A DNA stretch of 10,520 nt from an uncultured Oscillospiraceae bacterium (GCA_900547015.1 URFD01000058.1:1-10520); one strand, 5' to 3'; positions 1-6,528 are shown, numbered from the stretch's first letter. The notes: generated by a model not told the origin, from the letters alone. Numbers and translations: made by a program.

Positions 1-59
1 GCTCCTTTTTTTGCGTGCTATTCATTTTATGCAGCCAGACCCTGCGACCGCTATTTTTG

Positions 60-90
60 CAAACAAAAAAGCGCCGGATACTTCCAGCGC
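60..90 (-). terminator. Rho-independent terminator of tRNA-Lys
   Basis: Read on the minus strand, an 8-bp stem (GCGCTGGA paired with TCCGGCGC, one G-T pair) closes an AGTA loop and is followed by TTTTTTGTTT. It starts 8 bases after the encoded CCA of the tRNA, so it ends that transcript. The tRNA therefore appears to be the last, and within this window the only, gene of its unit. Confidence 0.88.
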
Positions 91-97
91 CCTTTTT

Positions 98-173
98 TGG
101 TGACCTATCGGAGACTCGAACTCCGGACACCCTGATTAAAAGTCAGGTGCTCTACCGACTGAGCTAATAAGTC
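98..173 (-). tRNA. tRNA-Lys (anticodon UUU)
   Basis: The minus strand folds into a complete cloverleaf of 76 bases including an encoded CCA. The acceptor arms GACTTAT and ATAGGTC pair over 7 bp with one G-T, followed by discriminator A. The D stem is GCTC/GAGC. The anticodon stem CCTGA/TCAGG encloses loop CTTTTAA, giving anticodon TTT. The T stem CGGAG/CTCCG encloses TTCGAGT. It reads AAA and AAG lysine codons. U34 of this tRNA family is normally modified to a 5-methylaminomethyl-2-thiouridine type base; the radical SAM protein at 6572-7531 belongs to a family linked to that modification. It has its own promoter and terminator. Confidence 0.97.
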
Positions 174-209
174 ATAGATGAATTTTTCAATTCCCTTGCA
201 ACGTTGATA

Positions 210-238
210 ATTATATCACGGTGTTTTTGGTTTGTCAA
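210..238 (-). promoter_or_regulatory. Strong sigma-A promoter of tRNA-Lys
   Basis: On the minus strand there is a perfect -35 (TTGACA, 233-238), a 17-bp spacer and a perfect -10 (TATAAT, 210-215) preceded by TGA, so it is also an extended -10. Three bases downstream lies the palindrome CAACGTTG (199-206), over the predicted start site near 204, leaving a leader of about 30 bases before the tRNA. Upstream on this strand lie A-tracts at about 242-279 that could act as an UP element. The match to consensus is what a highly expressed stable RNA gene would need. Confidence 0.92.
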
Positions 239-241
239 CAC

Positions 242-279
242 TTTTTTTGCTTTTTTTATCTTTTTTCTTTTTCCCTTTT
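242..279 (-). promoter_or_regulatory. Phased A-tracts, candidate UP element
   Basis: Runs of 7, 7, 6, 5 and 4 T on the plus strand start at 242, 251, 261, 268 and 276, so they recur at about 7-10 bases. Read on the minus strand they are A-tracts beginning a few bases upstream of the -35 of the tRNA-Lys promoter. A-tracts so placed commonly bind the RNA polymerase alpha C-terminal domain and bend DNA. The same stretch lies 26 bp or more upstream of the recG -35. The role is inferred from composition and position. Confidence 0.5.
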
Positions 280-304
280 CTCCGCTGTCTCCTCCTTCGG
301 AAGG

Positions 305-333
305 ATGACTTTTCGGACGATTTCCTGTATAAT
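305..333 (+). promoter_or_regulatory. Probable recG promoter with overlapping inverted repeat
   Basis: The -10 is TATAAT (328-333), 17 bp from a weak -35 (ATGACT, 305-310, four of six matches). The predicted start near 340 leaves about 38 bases of leader before recG. An inverted repeat TCCTGT-N6-ACAGGA (323-340) straddles the -10 and start site and could be an operator. I see no Gram-positive LexA box (GAAC-N4-GTTC) here. Confidence 0.65.
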
Positions 334-361
334 AACAGGATAAAGATTACCGGCATTTCGG

Positions 362-367
362 AAAGGA
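362..367 (+). promoter_or_regulatory. Ribosome binding site fixing the recG TTG start
   Basis: AAGGAG lies 10 bases before a TTG codon at 378. No ATG or GTG in this frame gives a protein start that fits RecG better: the residues after the TTG already enter the conserved N-terminal YLTGVGPKRA region. The TTG is therefore taken as the true start. Confidence 0.7.
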
Positions 368-377
368 GCTGTTTGGT

Positions 378-2423
378 TTGGAGGTCACTCTGGATACCAA
401 TATTCAATATCTCACCGGTGTAGGGCCCAAACGCGCCGCACTGTATCAAAAGCTGGATATTCGGACGATACGGGATTTGCTGTACTATTTCCCGCGCTCC
501 TATCTGGATCTGACCTCACCCTGCGAGATTGCACAGGCCTCCCCGTGGGAAGCCTGCGCTGTACGGGCTCGGGTCGTTTCCAAATCCTCTCCGCAGTACA
601 TCCGCCGAGGGTTGACCATCTTTCGGGTCAAGGTCGCCGACGACACCGGCAGTATGATTCTGACCTTTTTCAATGCCAAATATTCCGTGGATGCCCTAAA
701 ATATGATGAGGAATATCTGTTCTACGGCAAGGTCGGTGGCTCTCCGCTCCGTCGGGAAATGCACTCTCCTGCGATTTATCCCACCCAACTGGCCAGCGCC
801 TTTCTTCCCATCTATCCGCTGACACAGGGGCTGTCCTCCAAGATGATTTCCACTAACATCACCCAAGCGTTGCACCTGCTCGATGAAAACCTTCCGGACC
901 CGATTCCTGCCTTCGTTCGGCAGAAGCACCAGCTGTGCCACCTTCACTTTGCGCTGAAAAACATCCACCAGCCCAGCGACCGGGAAAGCATGGAAATGGC
1001 ACGGCGCAGGCTAATCTTCGAGGAGCTGCTGATGCTTTCCCTCGCCCTTCATTCGGTACGCAGCGACACCTTCTCCCAGACCTCCTATGTCTGCTCCAAG
1101 TCCGACCTTGCTCCTTTTTTTGAGCAACTGCCCTTCGAGCTGACCGGCGCCCAAAAGCGTGCCATCGAGCAGGTCCGCTGCGACCTTGGCCGCAGCACTC
1201 CGATGAACCGTCTGGTGCAGGGAGATGTCGGCTCCGGAAAAACGATGGTCGCCGCAGCTGCCAGCTATGTTGCCTTCCAGAACGGCTATCTGTCTGCGCT
1301 GATGGCTCCTACCGAAATCCTTGCCCAGCAGCACTATCAGGGCTTGTCCCGATTGCTGGAGCCGCTTGGGATGCGTCTGGCACTGCTGTGTGGTTCGATG
1401 ACCGCACGGGAAAAGCGAGATGTCCGGGATCGATTGGCTCTGGGCATGGTGGACCTCATCATCGGAACTCACGCTCTGCTCTCTGAAGGGGTTGACCTGC
1501 CCAATCTTGCGCTGGTCATCACCGACGAACAGCACCGCTTCGGTGTCGCACAACGAGCCACCCTCTCCGAAAAGTCGGACCACCCTCATACGCTGGTCAT
1601 GTCGGCAACGCCGATTCCCCGCACGCTGGCTCTGATGATTTACGGAGACTTGGATGTTTCCTCCATCGATGAGCTTCCTCCAAACCGCCAACCGGTCAAA
1701 ACCTATGTCATCACCTCCCAGCTCAAGGAGCGCGCCTACAACTTTCTTCGAGATCATCTGGACCGCGGGCTTCAGGGATATATCGTCTGCCCTCTGGTGG
1801 AGGCGATGGAAAATTCTCCGGTCAACCTGCAAAACGCGGAGGAATATGCCGACCAGCTGGCACGCGGCCCATTCTCCGGCTATCAGGTCGGGGTCCTGCA
1901 CGGCAAGATGCGTCCCCGAGACAAGGAGCGCATCATGGACGACTTTGTCCGTGGAGAGATTCAGTTGCTGGTTTCCACCACCGTCATCGAGGTCGGGGTG
2001 GATGTTCCCAATGCCGTCATCATGATGATTGAAAATGCGGAGCGCTTTGGTCTGAGCCAGCTGCACCAGCTGCGCGGACGGGTCGGCAGAGGAAGCACCC
2101 AATCCTACTGCATCCTGATTTCCGACAACAAAAACCCAGAGACTCGGGAACGCCTGGAGGTTCTGCACCGCACCAACGACGGCTTCAAGGTCGCGGAATA
2201 TGATTTAAAGGCGCGCGGCCCGGGCGATTTTCTCGGCAAGCGCCAGCACGGTCTGCCCCAGATGAAGATTGCAGATTTAAGCTCCAACATGGATTTGCTG
2301 GTCGAGGCGCAGCAGGCAGCCGAGCTGCTCCATCAGACCGCCGACCTAAGCCCCACTGAGCAGAAGCTGCTCGAACAAAATATTTCCCGCATCCTAAACC
2401 ATGTCGGCGACACCCTCAACTAA
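378..2423 (+). CDS. recG: ATP-dependent DNA helicase RecG
   Basis: RecG is a double-stranded DNA translocase that remodels stalled replication forks and Holliday junctions in the cytoplasm. At 681 residues it has the family's usual size. In order I see an N-terminal GVGPKRA segment and wedge/OB region, Walker A GDVGSGKT (residues 282-289), APTEILAQQH, the DExH box as DEQH (383-386), SATPIPRTLAL, the second RecA lobe with LHGKMRPRDKERI and STTVIEVGVDVPNA, and the arginine-finger motif HQLRGRVGRG followed by the C-terminal RecG segment. The start is TTG behind AAGGAG. It is transcribed alone, divergent from tRNA-Lys and convergent with pncB, with which it shares a terminator. Nothing suggests damage or recent transfer. 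Confidence 0.98.
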   Translation: MEVTLDTNIQYLTGVGPKRAALYQKLDIRTIRDLLYYFPRSYLDLTSPCEIAQASPWEACAVRARVVSKSSPQYIRRGLTIFRVKVADDTGSMILTFFNAKYSVDALKYDEEYLFYGKVGGSPLRREMHSPAIYPTQLASAFLPIYPLTQGLSSKMISTNITQALHLLDENLPDPIPAFVRQKHQLCHLHFALKNIHQPSDRESMEMARRRLIFEELLMLSLALHSVRSDTFSQTSYVCSKSDLAPFFEQLPFELTGAQKRAIEQVRCDLGRSTPMNRLVQGDVGSGKTMVAAAASYVAFQNGYLSALMAPTEILAQQHYQGLSRLLEPLGMRLALLCGSMTAREKRDVRDRLALGMVDLIIGTHALLSEGVDLPNLALVITDEQHRFGVAQRATLSEKSDHPHTLVMSATPIPRTLALMIYGDLDVSSIDELPPNRQPVKTYVITSQLKERAYNFLRDHLDRGLQGYIVCPLVEAMENSPVNLQNAEEYADQLARGPFSGYQVGVLHGKMRPRDKERIMDDFVRGEIQLLVSTTVIEVGVDVPNAVIMMIENAERFGLSQLHQLRGRVGRGSTQSYCILISDNKNPETRERLEVLHRTNDGFKVAEYDLKARGPGDFLGKRQHGLPQMKIADLSSNMDLLVEAQQAAELLHQTADLSPTEQKLLEQNISRILNHVGDTLN

Positions 2424-2441
2424 TCACCTTTGCCTCATACG

Positions 2442-2479
2442 AAATCAGCCGGAATCCTGACGGATTCCGGCTGATTTTT
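2442..2479. terminator. Bidirectional terminator between recG and pncB
   Basis: A perfect 16-bp stem (2442-2457 with 2462-2477) closes a TGAC loop. On the plus strand the stem runs into TTTTT and more T-rich DNA, a classic terminator 18 bases after the recG stop. On the minus strand the hairpin begins 9 bases after the pncB stop, but only TTTC follows, so it is weaker as a classical terminator in that direction. With no other gene in the gap it probably serves both converging transcripts. Confidence 0.9.
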
Positions 2480-2486
2480 GTTCTGT

Positions 2487-3944
2487 TTATTTTGGCAGGC
2501 TGTTGAGCAGAGACTGCTTGATATCCCACAGCTTCTGAGAAAGGTCCACATAATAGTTGTGCGGCTTTTCAAAGCGCTTGACCTCTTCCCACAAGGTATC
2601 CACCTGCTCCTTGCAGTGCTGACGAATCTGCTGGATATTCGGCAGCTGATACACCAGCTCACCCTTTTGAAAGATTGGCTGGAGCATTTCCTTAGCGTAC
2701 ACATTTTCCAGTGTGCATTTTTTCCAGGTTGCCAGCGGGTCAAAGATGGTGATGGTGATTGGATTTTTTGTGTCCAGCTCCTCATCATAAACGCAGACAT
2801 AGTCCGCTACCGCCTTGCCGTTCTGGTCAAAGAAGCGGTAGAGCTTTTTAAAGTGCGGATTCGTGATCTTCTCCACGCTCTCGCTGACCTTAATCTTCGG
2901 CAGATAGCCATCGTCCTTGCCGACCGCTACCAGCTTATAGACTCCTCCGAATACCGGGTCAGACTTGCTGGTAATCAGGCGCTCTCCGATTCCAAAGCTG
3001 TCCAGCTTGGCTCCCTGCATCTGAAGGTCGCGGATGATATATTCGTCCAAGGAGTTGGACGCAACGATTTTAACATCGGAATATCCTGCGTCGTCCAGCA
3101 TTTTTCTTGCCTTTTTGGAAAGGTATGCAATATCTCCGCTGTCGATGCGCACTCCCTTCGGGCGGTATCCCCTTGGTACGATGACCTCGTCAAAGACACG
3201 GATGGCATTCGGGATGCCCGATTTCAGGACATTGTAGGTATCAATCAGCAGGGTGCAATCATCTGGATAGATTTCCGCATAGGAGCAGAATGCCTCATAC
3301 TCGGTATCAAACATCTGAACCCAGCTGTGTGCCATGGTTCCGACTGCCGGAACACCGTAGTCACGGTCGGTAATTGCACAGGCAGTGGCACCACAGCCGC
3401 CGATATAGGTCGCTCTTGCACCCAGAATCGCTGCATCGTAGCCCTGCGCACGACGGGAACCAAACTCCATAATGAGCTTGTCACCTGCTGCACGCACCAT
3501 GCGGTTAGCCTTGGTGGCTACCAGAGACTGGTGGTTGATGGTCAGCAGAACCATCGTCTCCACCAGCTGAGCCTGAATCACCGGGCCCTTGATGGTAACG
3601 ATTGGCTCATTCGGGAACATGGGAGTTCCTTCCTCCATTGCCCAGACATCACACTCAAAGTGGAAGTTTGCCAGATACTCCAAGAACTGTTCATCGAACA
3701 CCTTTTTGCTTCTGAAGTAGTTGATGTCCTGCTCGGTAAAGCGCAGGTTATCCAGATAGTGGACCAGCTGCTCCAGTCCTGCAAAGATGGCAAAGCCGCC
3801 GCCGTCCGGAATATTGCGGAAGAACATATCAAATACCGCAATCTTGTCCTTCATCCCGTTGAGGAAATATCCGTTGGACATGGTAAACTCATAGTAGTCG
3901 GTCAGCATCGTCAGGTTGCGTTCCTCTGTCCAGTTGATTTGCAT
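2487..3944 (-). CDS. pncB: Nicotinate phosphoribosyltransferase
   Basis: This enzyme joins nicotinate to PRPP, with ATP hydrolysis, to give nicotinate mononucleotide in NAD salvage (Preiss-Handler route). The 485-residue protein has the full family pattern: TMLTDYYEFTM near the N-terminus (residues 12-22), EFGSRRAQG (160-168), GTMAHS (202-207) whose His206 corresponds to the histidine phosphorylated in the family, RIDSGD (266-271) and FGIGERL (317-323), phosphate and nucleotide contacts. I chose ATG at 3944: GAAAGG lies about 10 bases before it, but only 1 base before an upstream ATG at 3953 that would add three residues. It follows the phospholipase-like gene by about 100 bases holding a stem-loop (3991-4016) and no clear promoter, so read-through is possible. 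pncA and nadD are not in the window. Confidence 0.95.
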   Translation of the reverse strand: MQINWTEERNLTMLTDYYEFTMSNGYFLNGMKDKIAVFDMFFRNIPDGGGFAIFAGLEQLVHYLDNLRFTEQDINYFRSKKVFDEQFLEYLANFHFECDVWAMEEGTPMFPNEPIVTIKGPVIQAQLVETMVLLTINHQSLVATKANRMVRAAGDKLIMEFGSRRAQGYDAAILGARATYIGGCGATACAITDRDYGVPAVGTMAHSWVQMFDTEYEAFCSYAEIYPDDCTLLIDTYNVLKSGIPNAIRVFDEVIVPRGYRPKGVRIDSGDIAYLSKKARKMLDDAGYSDVKIVASNSLDEYIIRDLQMQGAKLDSFGIGERLITSKSDPVFGGVYKLVAVGKDDGYLPKIKVSESVEKITNPHFKKLYRFFDQNGKAVADYVCVYDEELDTKNPITITIFDPLATWKKCTLENVYAKEMLQPIFQKGELVYQLPNIQQIRQHCKEQVDTLWEEVKRFEKPHNYYVDLSQKLWDIKQSLLNSLPK

Positions 3945-3990
3945 AATTGTCATACCTTTCTTCTAAGCAATTCAGCCCTATTTCCCGACA

Positions 3991-4016
3991 CCCGGAGGAA
4001 GGCCATCCCCTCCCGG
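3991..4016 (-). other. Stem-loop between the phospholipase-like gene and pncB
   Basis: On the minus strand CCGGGAGG pairs with CCTCCGGG with one G-G mismatch, and inner G-T pairs extend it toward the loop. No T-run follows, so it is not a standard terminator. It could protect or process a joint transcript, or lie in the pncB leader. The only nearby promoter-like pair (GATACT with a poor -35 upstream) is too weak to call. This is a structure seen by eye, without energy calculation. Confidence 0.4.
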
Positions 4017-4044
4017 TCTTAGTATCGTCTGCTGTCAGCTTGTT

Positions 4045-4971
4045 TTACAGACTTCCCGGAGAGCCGTTATCAAACGACTTGAGTCCCCGAGGCTCATACA
4101 CTACCCCGTGCACCGAACCGTGATACAGGCTTTCCACCATATCTACCGCACGATATGCCGCGATGTGGGCAATCTGCGGGAAGGAGCGTGTATCGATTTT
4201 TTCCGGTGTTTCCAGATTGAACCACTGCTCTCGTTCCAGATTCAGAATATCCTCCAGCACCCGTTTGCGCCGGATGTGCGGAGAGAACAGATTCGGCTTG
4301 TTCAGCAAAGCCTCTGCCGCACCAGTCAAGCGCAGCACATAGCCCCGATGGTCCAGCAGCAGCTTCATGAGCAGCCGCGTATCCACAAAGCATTTTTTGA
4401 TCTCCGATGCCGTGACCCTCAGCCCATAGACCTCCCACAAAATGGTGACATACAGCTGGGCAATCACCTCATACTCCCAATCGCTGCCGAGCAGCCGCGG
4501 CGACGGGCGGTAGGAGCGGATATTTCTGCCGCGCTTCAATTCGTAGTACGCGGTATCAATATCGCTTTCGATTCGGTGGTGGATTCCCTTTGCCGATTCC
4601 GGGTCCAGCACCCGCTCCTTCTGCATCTGAAGATAGTAAATATACGGATGCGCCTCCGCATCCAAACAGTAGTGTCCCACAAAACCAACGATATATGCTA
4701 ACAAGGTCTCATACTCTTTGCGGTCGCGGTGCAGGTTGAGGTAGCAGCTCAGTGCGGTGAACAGCTCGTCCACCTTGAGTGCGTGCATCAGGTTTCCATA
4801 TCGGGGCAGCATGCTGCGTCCCAGAACCGCATCCCGAAAGAACAGCAGGTCTGGTCCCTGCAAGCCCCAGAAATAGGGTGCCGGATGGTACTCCAGCAGC
4901 TCCACGATTGGCTCGTCAAGCATCCCAAACAGCTGGGTTCCAAATATCTCATGTGTAACAAATGCAGGCAT
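4045..4971 (-). CDS. Zinc-dependent phospholipase C family protein
   Basis: The 308-residue protein resembles the zinc-dependent phospholipase C / S1-P1 nuclease-like fold. Residues that plausibly match the trinuclear zinc site are His7, Asp41 (GPDLLFF), His63 (LMHALK), His100, Asp104 and His108 in GHYCLDAEAHPY, and a His131-x3-Glu135 pair in HHRIE. That His-x3-Glu spacing equals His142/Glu146 of the Bacillus cereus enzyme. Unlike secreted phospholipases it has no signal peptide and no N-terminal Trp ligand, so it is probably cytoplasmic and its substrate is unknown. The start is ATG at 4971 behind AGGAGG at 5 bases, rather than an upstream in-frame start with no such site. It begins 19 bases after the permease stop and is almost certainly co-transcribed with it. 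Confidence 0.85.
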   Translation of the reverse strand: MPAFVTHEIFGTQLFGMLDEPIVELLEYHPAPYFWGLQGPDLLFFRDAVLGRSMLPRYGNLMHALKVDELFTALSCYLNLHRDRKEYETLLAYIVGFVGHYCLDAEAHPYIYYLQMQKERVLDPESAKGIHHRIESDIDTAYYELKRGRNIRSYRPSPRLLGSDWEYEVIAQLYVTILWEVYGLRVTASEIKKCFVDTRLLMKLLLDHRGYVLRLTGAAEALLNKPNLFSPHIRRKRVLEDILNLEREQWFNLETPEKIDTRSFPQIAHIAAYRAVDMVESLYHGSVHGVVYEPRGLKSFDNGSPGSL

Positions 4972-4990
4972 AGCTGCCTCCTTTCTTCTG

Positions 4991-5743
4991 TTAGAACATC
5001 TCGATTGCAATCTTGCCCAGCAGGATAACCATCACGATAATCATAACGGGGCGAACCACCTTTGCTCCTTTTTTCAGCGCCAGACCGGAGCCCATCCAGT
5101 TGCCCAGCACCGAGAAGATGGCACATTTGATTCCGACACCAAACAGCACATTTCCGCTGAGCGCATAGGTTGCCATCGCCGATATGTTGGCGGACAGGTT
5201 GACGATTTTGGTGGTGCCGCAGGCACAGATGATGTTGAGTCCCAGCACCGAGTTAAAGAGCAGGGTCAAAAAGGTTCCGGTTCCCGGGCCGAAGAAGCCG
5301 TCATACGCACCGATTACAAAGCCGATTATCGCAGACAGCACTATCGATTTTGCCAGCGGCGGCTCGAACTCGACTTCCTCTCCAAAGTCCTTTTTCCGAA
5401 GAATCATCACTGCGATGATTGGAACTGCCACCAGCAGGATATACCGCAGATATTTTTCATCGACCGCCAGTGCCAACTTCGCTCCCAGTGCGGAGCCAAT
5501 CAGAGCCGCCACCGCTGCAACCGCACCAACCTTGAGGTTGACCTGACGATTTTTGATAAACCGCGCCGATGCGGTCAGGGTGCCGATGCTCGAAGCGAAC
5601 TTATTGGTACCCAGCGACATGTGAGGAGGGATGCCCGCCGCATAGTAAGCCGGCAGTGTGATCAGTCCTCCTCCGCCTGCAATCGAATCGACAAAACCTC
5701 CGATAAAGATACACACATACAAAATCCACATTGTAAAATCCAT
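4991..5743 (-). CDS. TauE/SafE family (DUF81) membrane permease
   Basis: The 250-residue protein is mostly hydrophobic, with about seven or eight likely membrane spans. It shows the family's internal duplication: GGFVDSIAGGGG (residues 15-26) is echoed by GAYDGFFGPGTG (145-156), and GTNKFAS (45-51) by GTTKIVN (177-183). Such proteins are proposed to export sulfite, sulfoacetate or other small organosulfur or carboxylate anions, but most members are uncharacterised and no substrate can be read here. I chose ATG at 5743, preceded by GGAGG at 11 bases; a longer reading to 5791 has no better site. It lies between the HD hydrolase (48-base gap) and the phospholipase-like gene (19-base gap), in one probable operon. 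Confidence 0.9.
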   Translation of the reverse strand: MDFTMWILYVCIFIGGFVDSIAGGGGLITLPAYYAAGIPPHMSLGTNKFASSIGTLTASARFIKNRQVNLKVGAVAAVAALIGSALGAKLALAVDEKYLRYILLVAVPIIAVMILRKKDFGEEVEFEPPLAKSIVLSAIIGFVIGAYDGFFGPGTGTFLTLLFNSVLGLNIICACGTTKIVNLSANISAMATYALSGNVLFGVGIKCAIFSVLGNWMGSGLALKKGAKVVRPVMIIVMVILLGKIAIEMF

Positions 5744-5791
5744 CTCTCGCTCTTCCTCCAGCCATCTCTTCTGTTCCGCCGAAGCCGGCAA

Positions 5792-6388
5792 TTACCGACC
5801 GTTTATGCTCGATGTTCCCTTTTCCCGCAGATAGGTTGACTGCAAATCCGCCAAATGCAGTTTGACCGCCAGCGGGTATCGGTCATACGCCTGACTGATG
5901 GCAAAGCTGCCGCCCCTTGCCGCCTCGTCAAAGCTGCCCATGTGCCAGCGGATGGCCACCGCCTCCGAAGGCTTGAGCCGCAGAAAGCGCTCGATTAGAA
6001 AGACCGACTTTTCTCCGTGCCCATAGGGGAACTGGTCCTCGATGGTGTAAAACGGCTGTGCTTCCCATCTGCCTTCCGCATTTTTGACATTTCGGGAGCT
6101 CACCTTATAGAACTGAGCCTTGCAGACATCATGCAGCAAGCCGCAGATTGCAAAGCTCTCCATGCTGTCCCCATCTTCATAGTACTGCTCCACCATCGTC
6201 TGAAAGACGCTGATGCTGTGCATCACCAGACCATGCTCGCAGGCACAGTGGTATTTTGTGCTGGCAGGCGCTGTAAAGAAATCGGTCTTTTTCAGCCATT
6301 CCAGCAGCTGCTGAGCGCCCTCGCGGTTGACATTCTGGCAAAACAGCTCTTCAAATTTCTGCTGCCAGTTCTGCTCCTGCAACTCCAT
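5792..6388 (-). CDS. HD-domain phosphohydrolase
   Basis: The 198-residue protein has the metal-binding pattern of the HD superfamily: EHGLVMHSIS with His52 and His57, LLHDVCK with the His86-Asp87 doublet, GHGEKS with His124, RWHMG with His149, and a late Asp181 (LHLADLQSTY). These proteins hydrolyse phosphate mono- or diesters, often of nucleotides or RNA. The spacing recalls the HD part of YhaM-type 3'-5' exoribonucleases, but there is no OB-fold domain, so the substrate is unknown. I chose ATG at 6388 because GAGAGGAG lies 9 bases upstream; an in-frame GTG at 6412 would add eight residues without a good site. It is the first gene of the operon, about 105 bases from the predicted transcription start. 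Confidence 0.85.
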   Translation of the reverse strand: MELQEQNWQQKFEELFCQNVNREGAQQLLEWLKKTDFFTAPASTKYHCACEHGLVMHSISVFQTMVEQYYEDGDSMESFAICGLLHDVCKAQFYKVSSRNVKNAEGRWEAQPFYTIEDQFPYGHGEKSVFLIERFLRLKPSEAVAIRWHMGSFDEAARGGSFAISQAYDRYPLAVKLHLADLQSTYLREKGTSSINGR

Positions 6389-6428
6389 GTTTCGGTTCTC
6401 CTCTCTGCTCACAACACTGCTTTAGGGA

Positions 6429-6481
6429 GGCAAGCCCTTGCCCACCCCTTGCGTTTGGCCCTGGCAGCCGAAGCATCGACT
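6429..6481 (-). promoter_or_regulatory. Structured GC-rich leader of the HD-hydrolase operon
   Basis: The roughly 105-base leader contains two hairpins by eye. On the minus strand AGTCGA-TGCT-TCGGCT occupies 6481-6466, and GGCAAG-GG-CTTGCC occupies 6442-6429, the latter extendable by GGG/CCC flanks. Between them GCAAGGG occurs twice in direct orientation. The hairpins end about 25 bases before the ribosome binding site. I recognise no known riboswitch class and see no T-run that would make an attenuator. Confidence 0.4.
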
Positions 6482-6498
6482 ACAGGTTTTTCAGACCC

Positions 6499-6528
6499 AT
6501 TATAACACAAATTCACAGATACGCACAA
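6499..6528 (-). promoter_or_regulatory. Promoter of the HD hydrolase-TauE-phospholipase-like operon
   Basis: On the minus strand a perfect -10 TATAAT (6499-6504) is preceded by TGT, so it is an extended -10. It is 18 bp from a weak -35 TTGTGC (6523-6528). The predicted start is near 6492. It lies just past the terminator of the radical SAM gene, consistent with a separate transcription unit. Confidence 0.75.

Noticed and set aside
1..59. Possible gene end or RNA at the left edge
   Set aside because: The short stretch holds no open frame with signals and no foldable RNA that I can support.
98..173. tRNA-Lys or tRNA-Leu as an integration site for a mobile element
   Set aside because: I saw no repeat of the tRNA 3' ends elsewhere in the window and no integrase, and both tRNAs are followed directly by intact terminators.
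216..449. Small open frames across the T-tracts between tRNA-Lys and recG
   Set aside because: The Lys/Arg- or Phe-rich translations merely reflect the A/T tracts, and they overlap the two divergent promoters.
1011..2168. A 385-codon open frame antisense to recG
   Set aside because: It lies wholly within recG, shows no recognisable domain, has no ribosome binding site that I see, and is explained by recG's GC-biased codon positions.
2478..4022. A 514-codon plus-strand open frame, longer than pncB itself
   Set aside because: It is exactly antisense to pncB, which has every family motif. The plus-strand translation is low-complexity Leu/Val/His-rich text typical of a reversed gene.
4108..4701. 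A plus-strand open frame antisense to the phospholipase-like gene
   Set aside because: No domain or start signal; the minus-strand product has a coherent zinc-ligand set.
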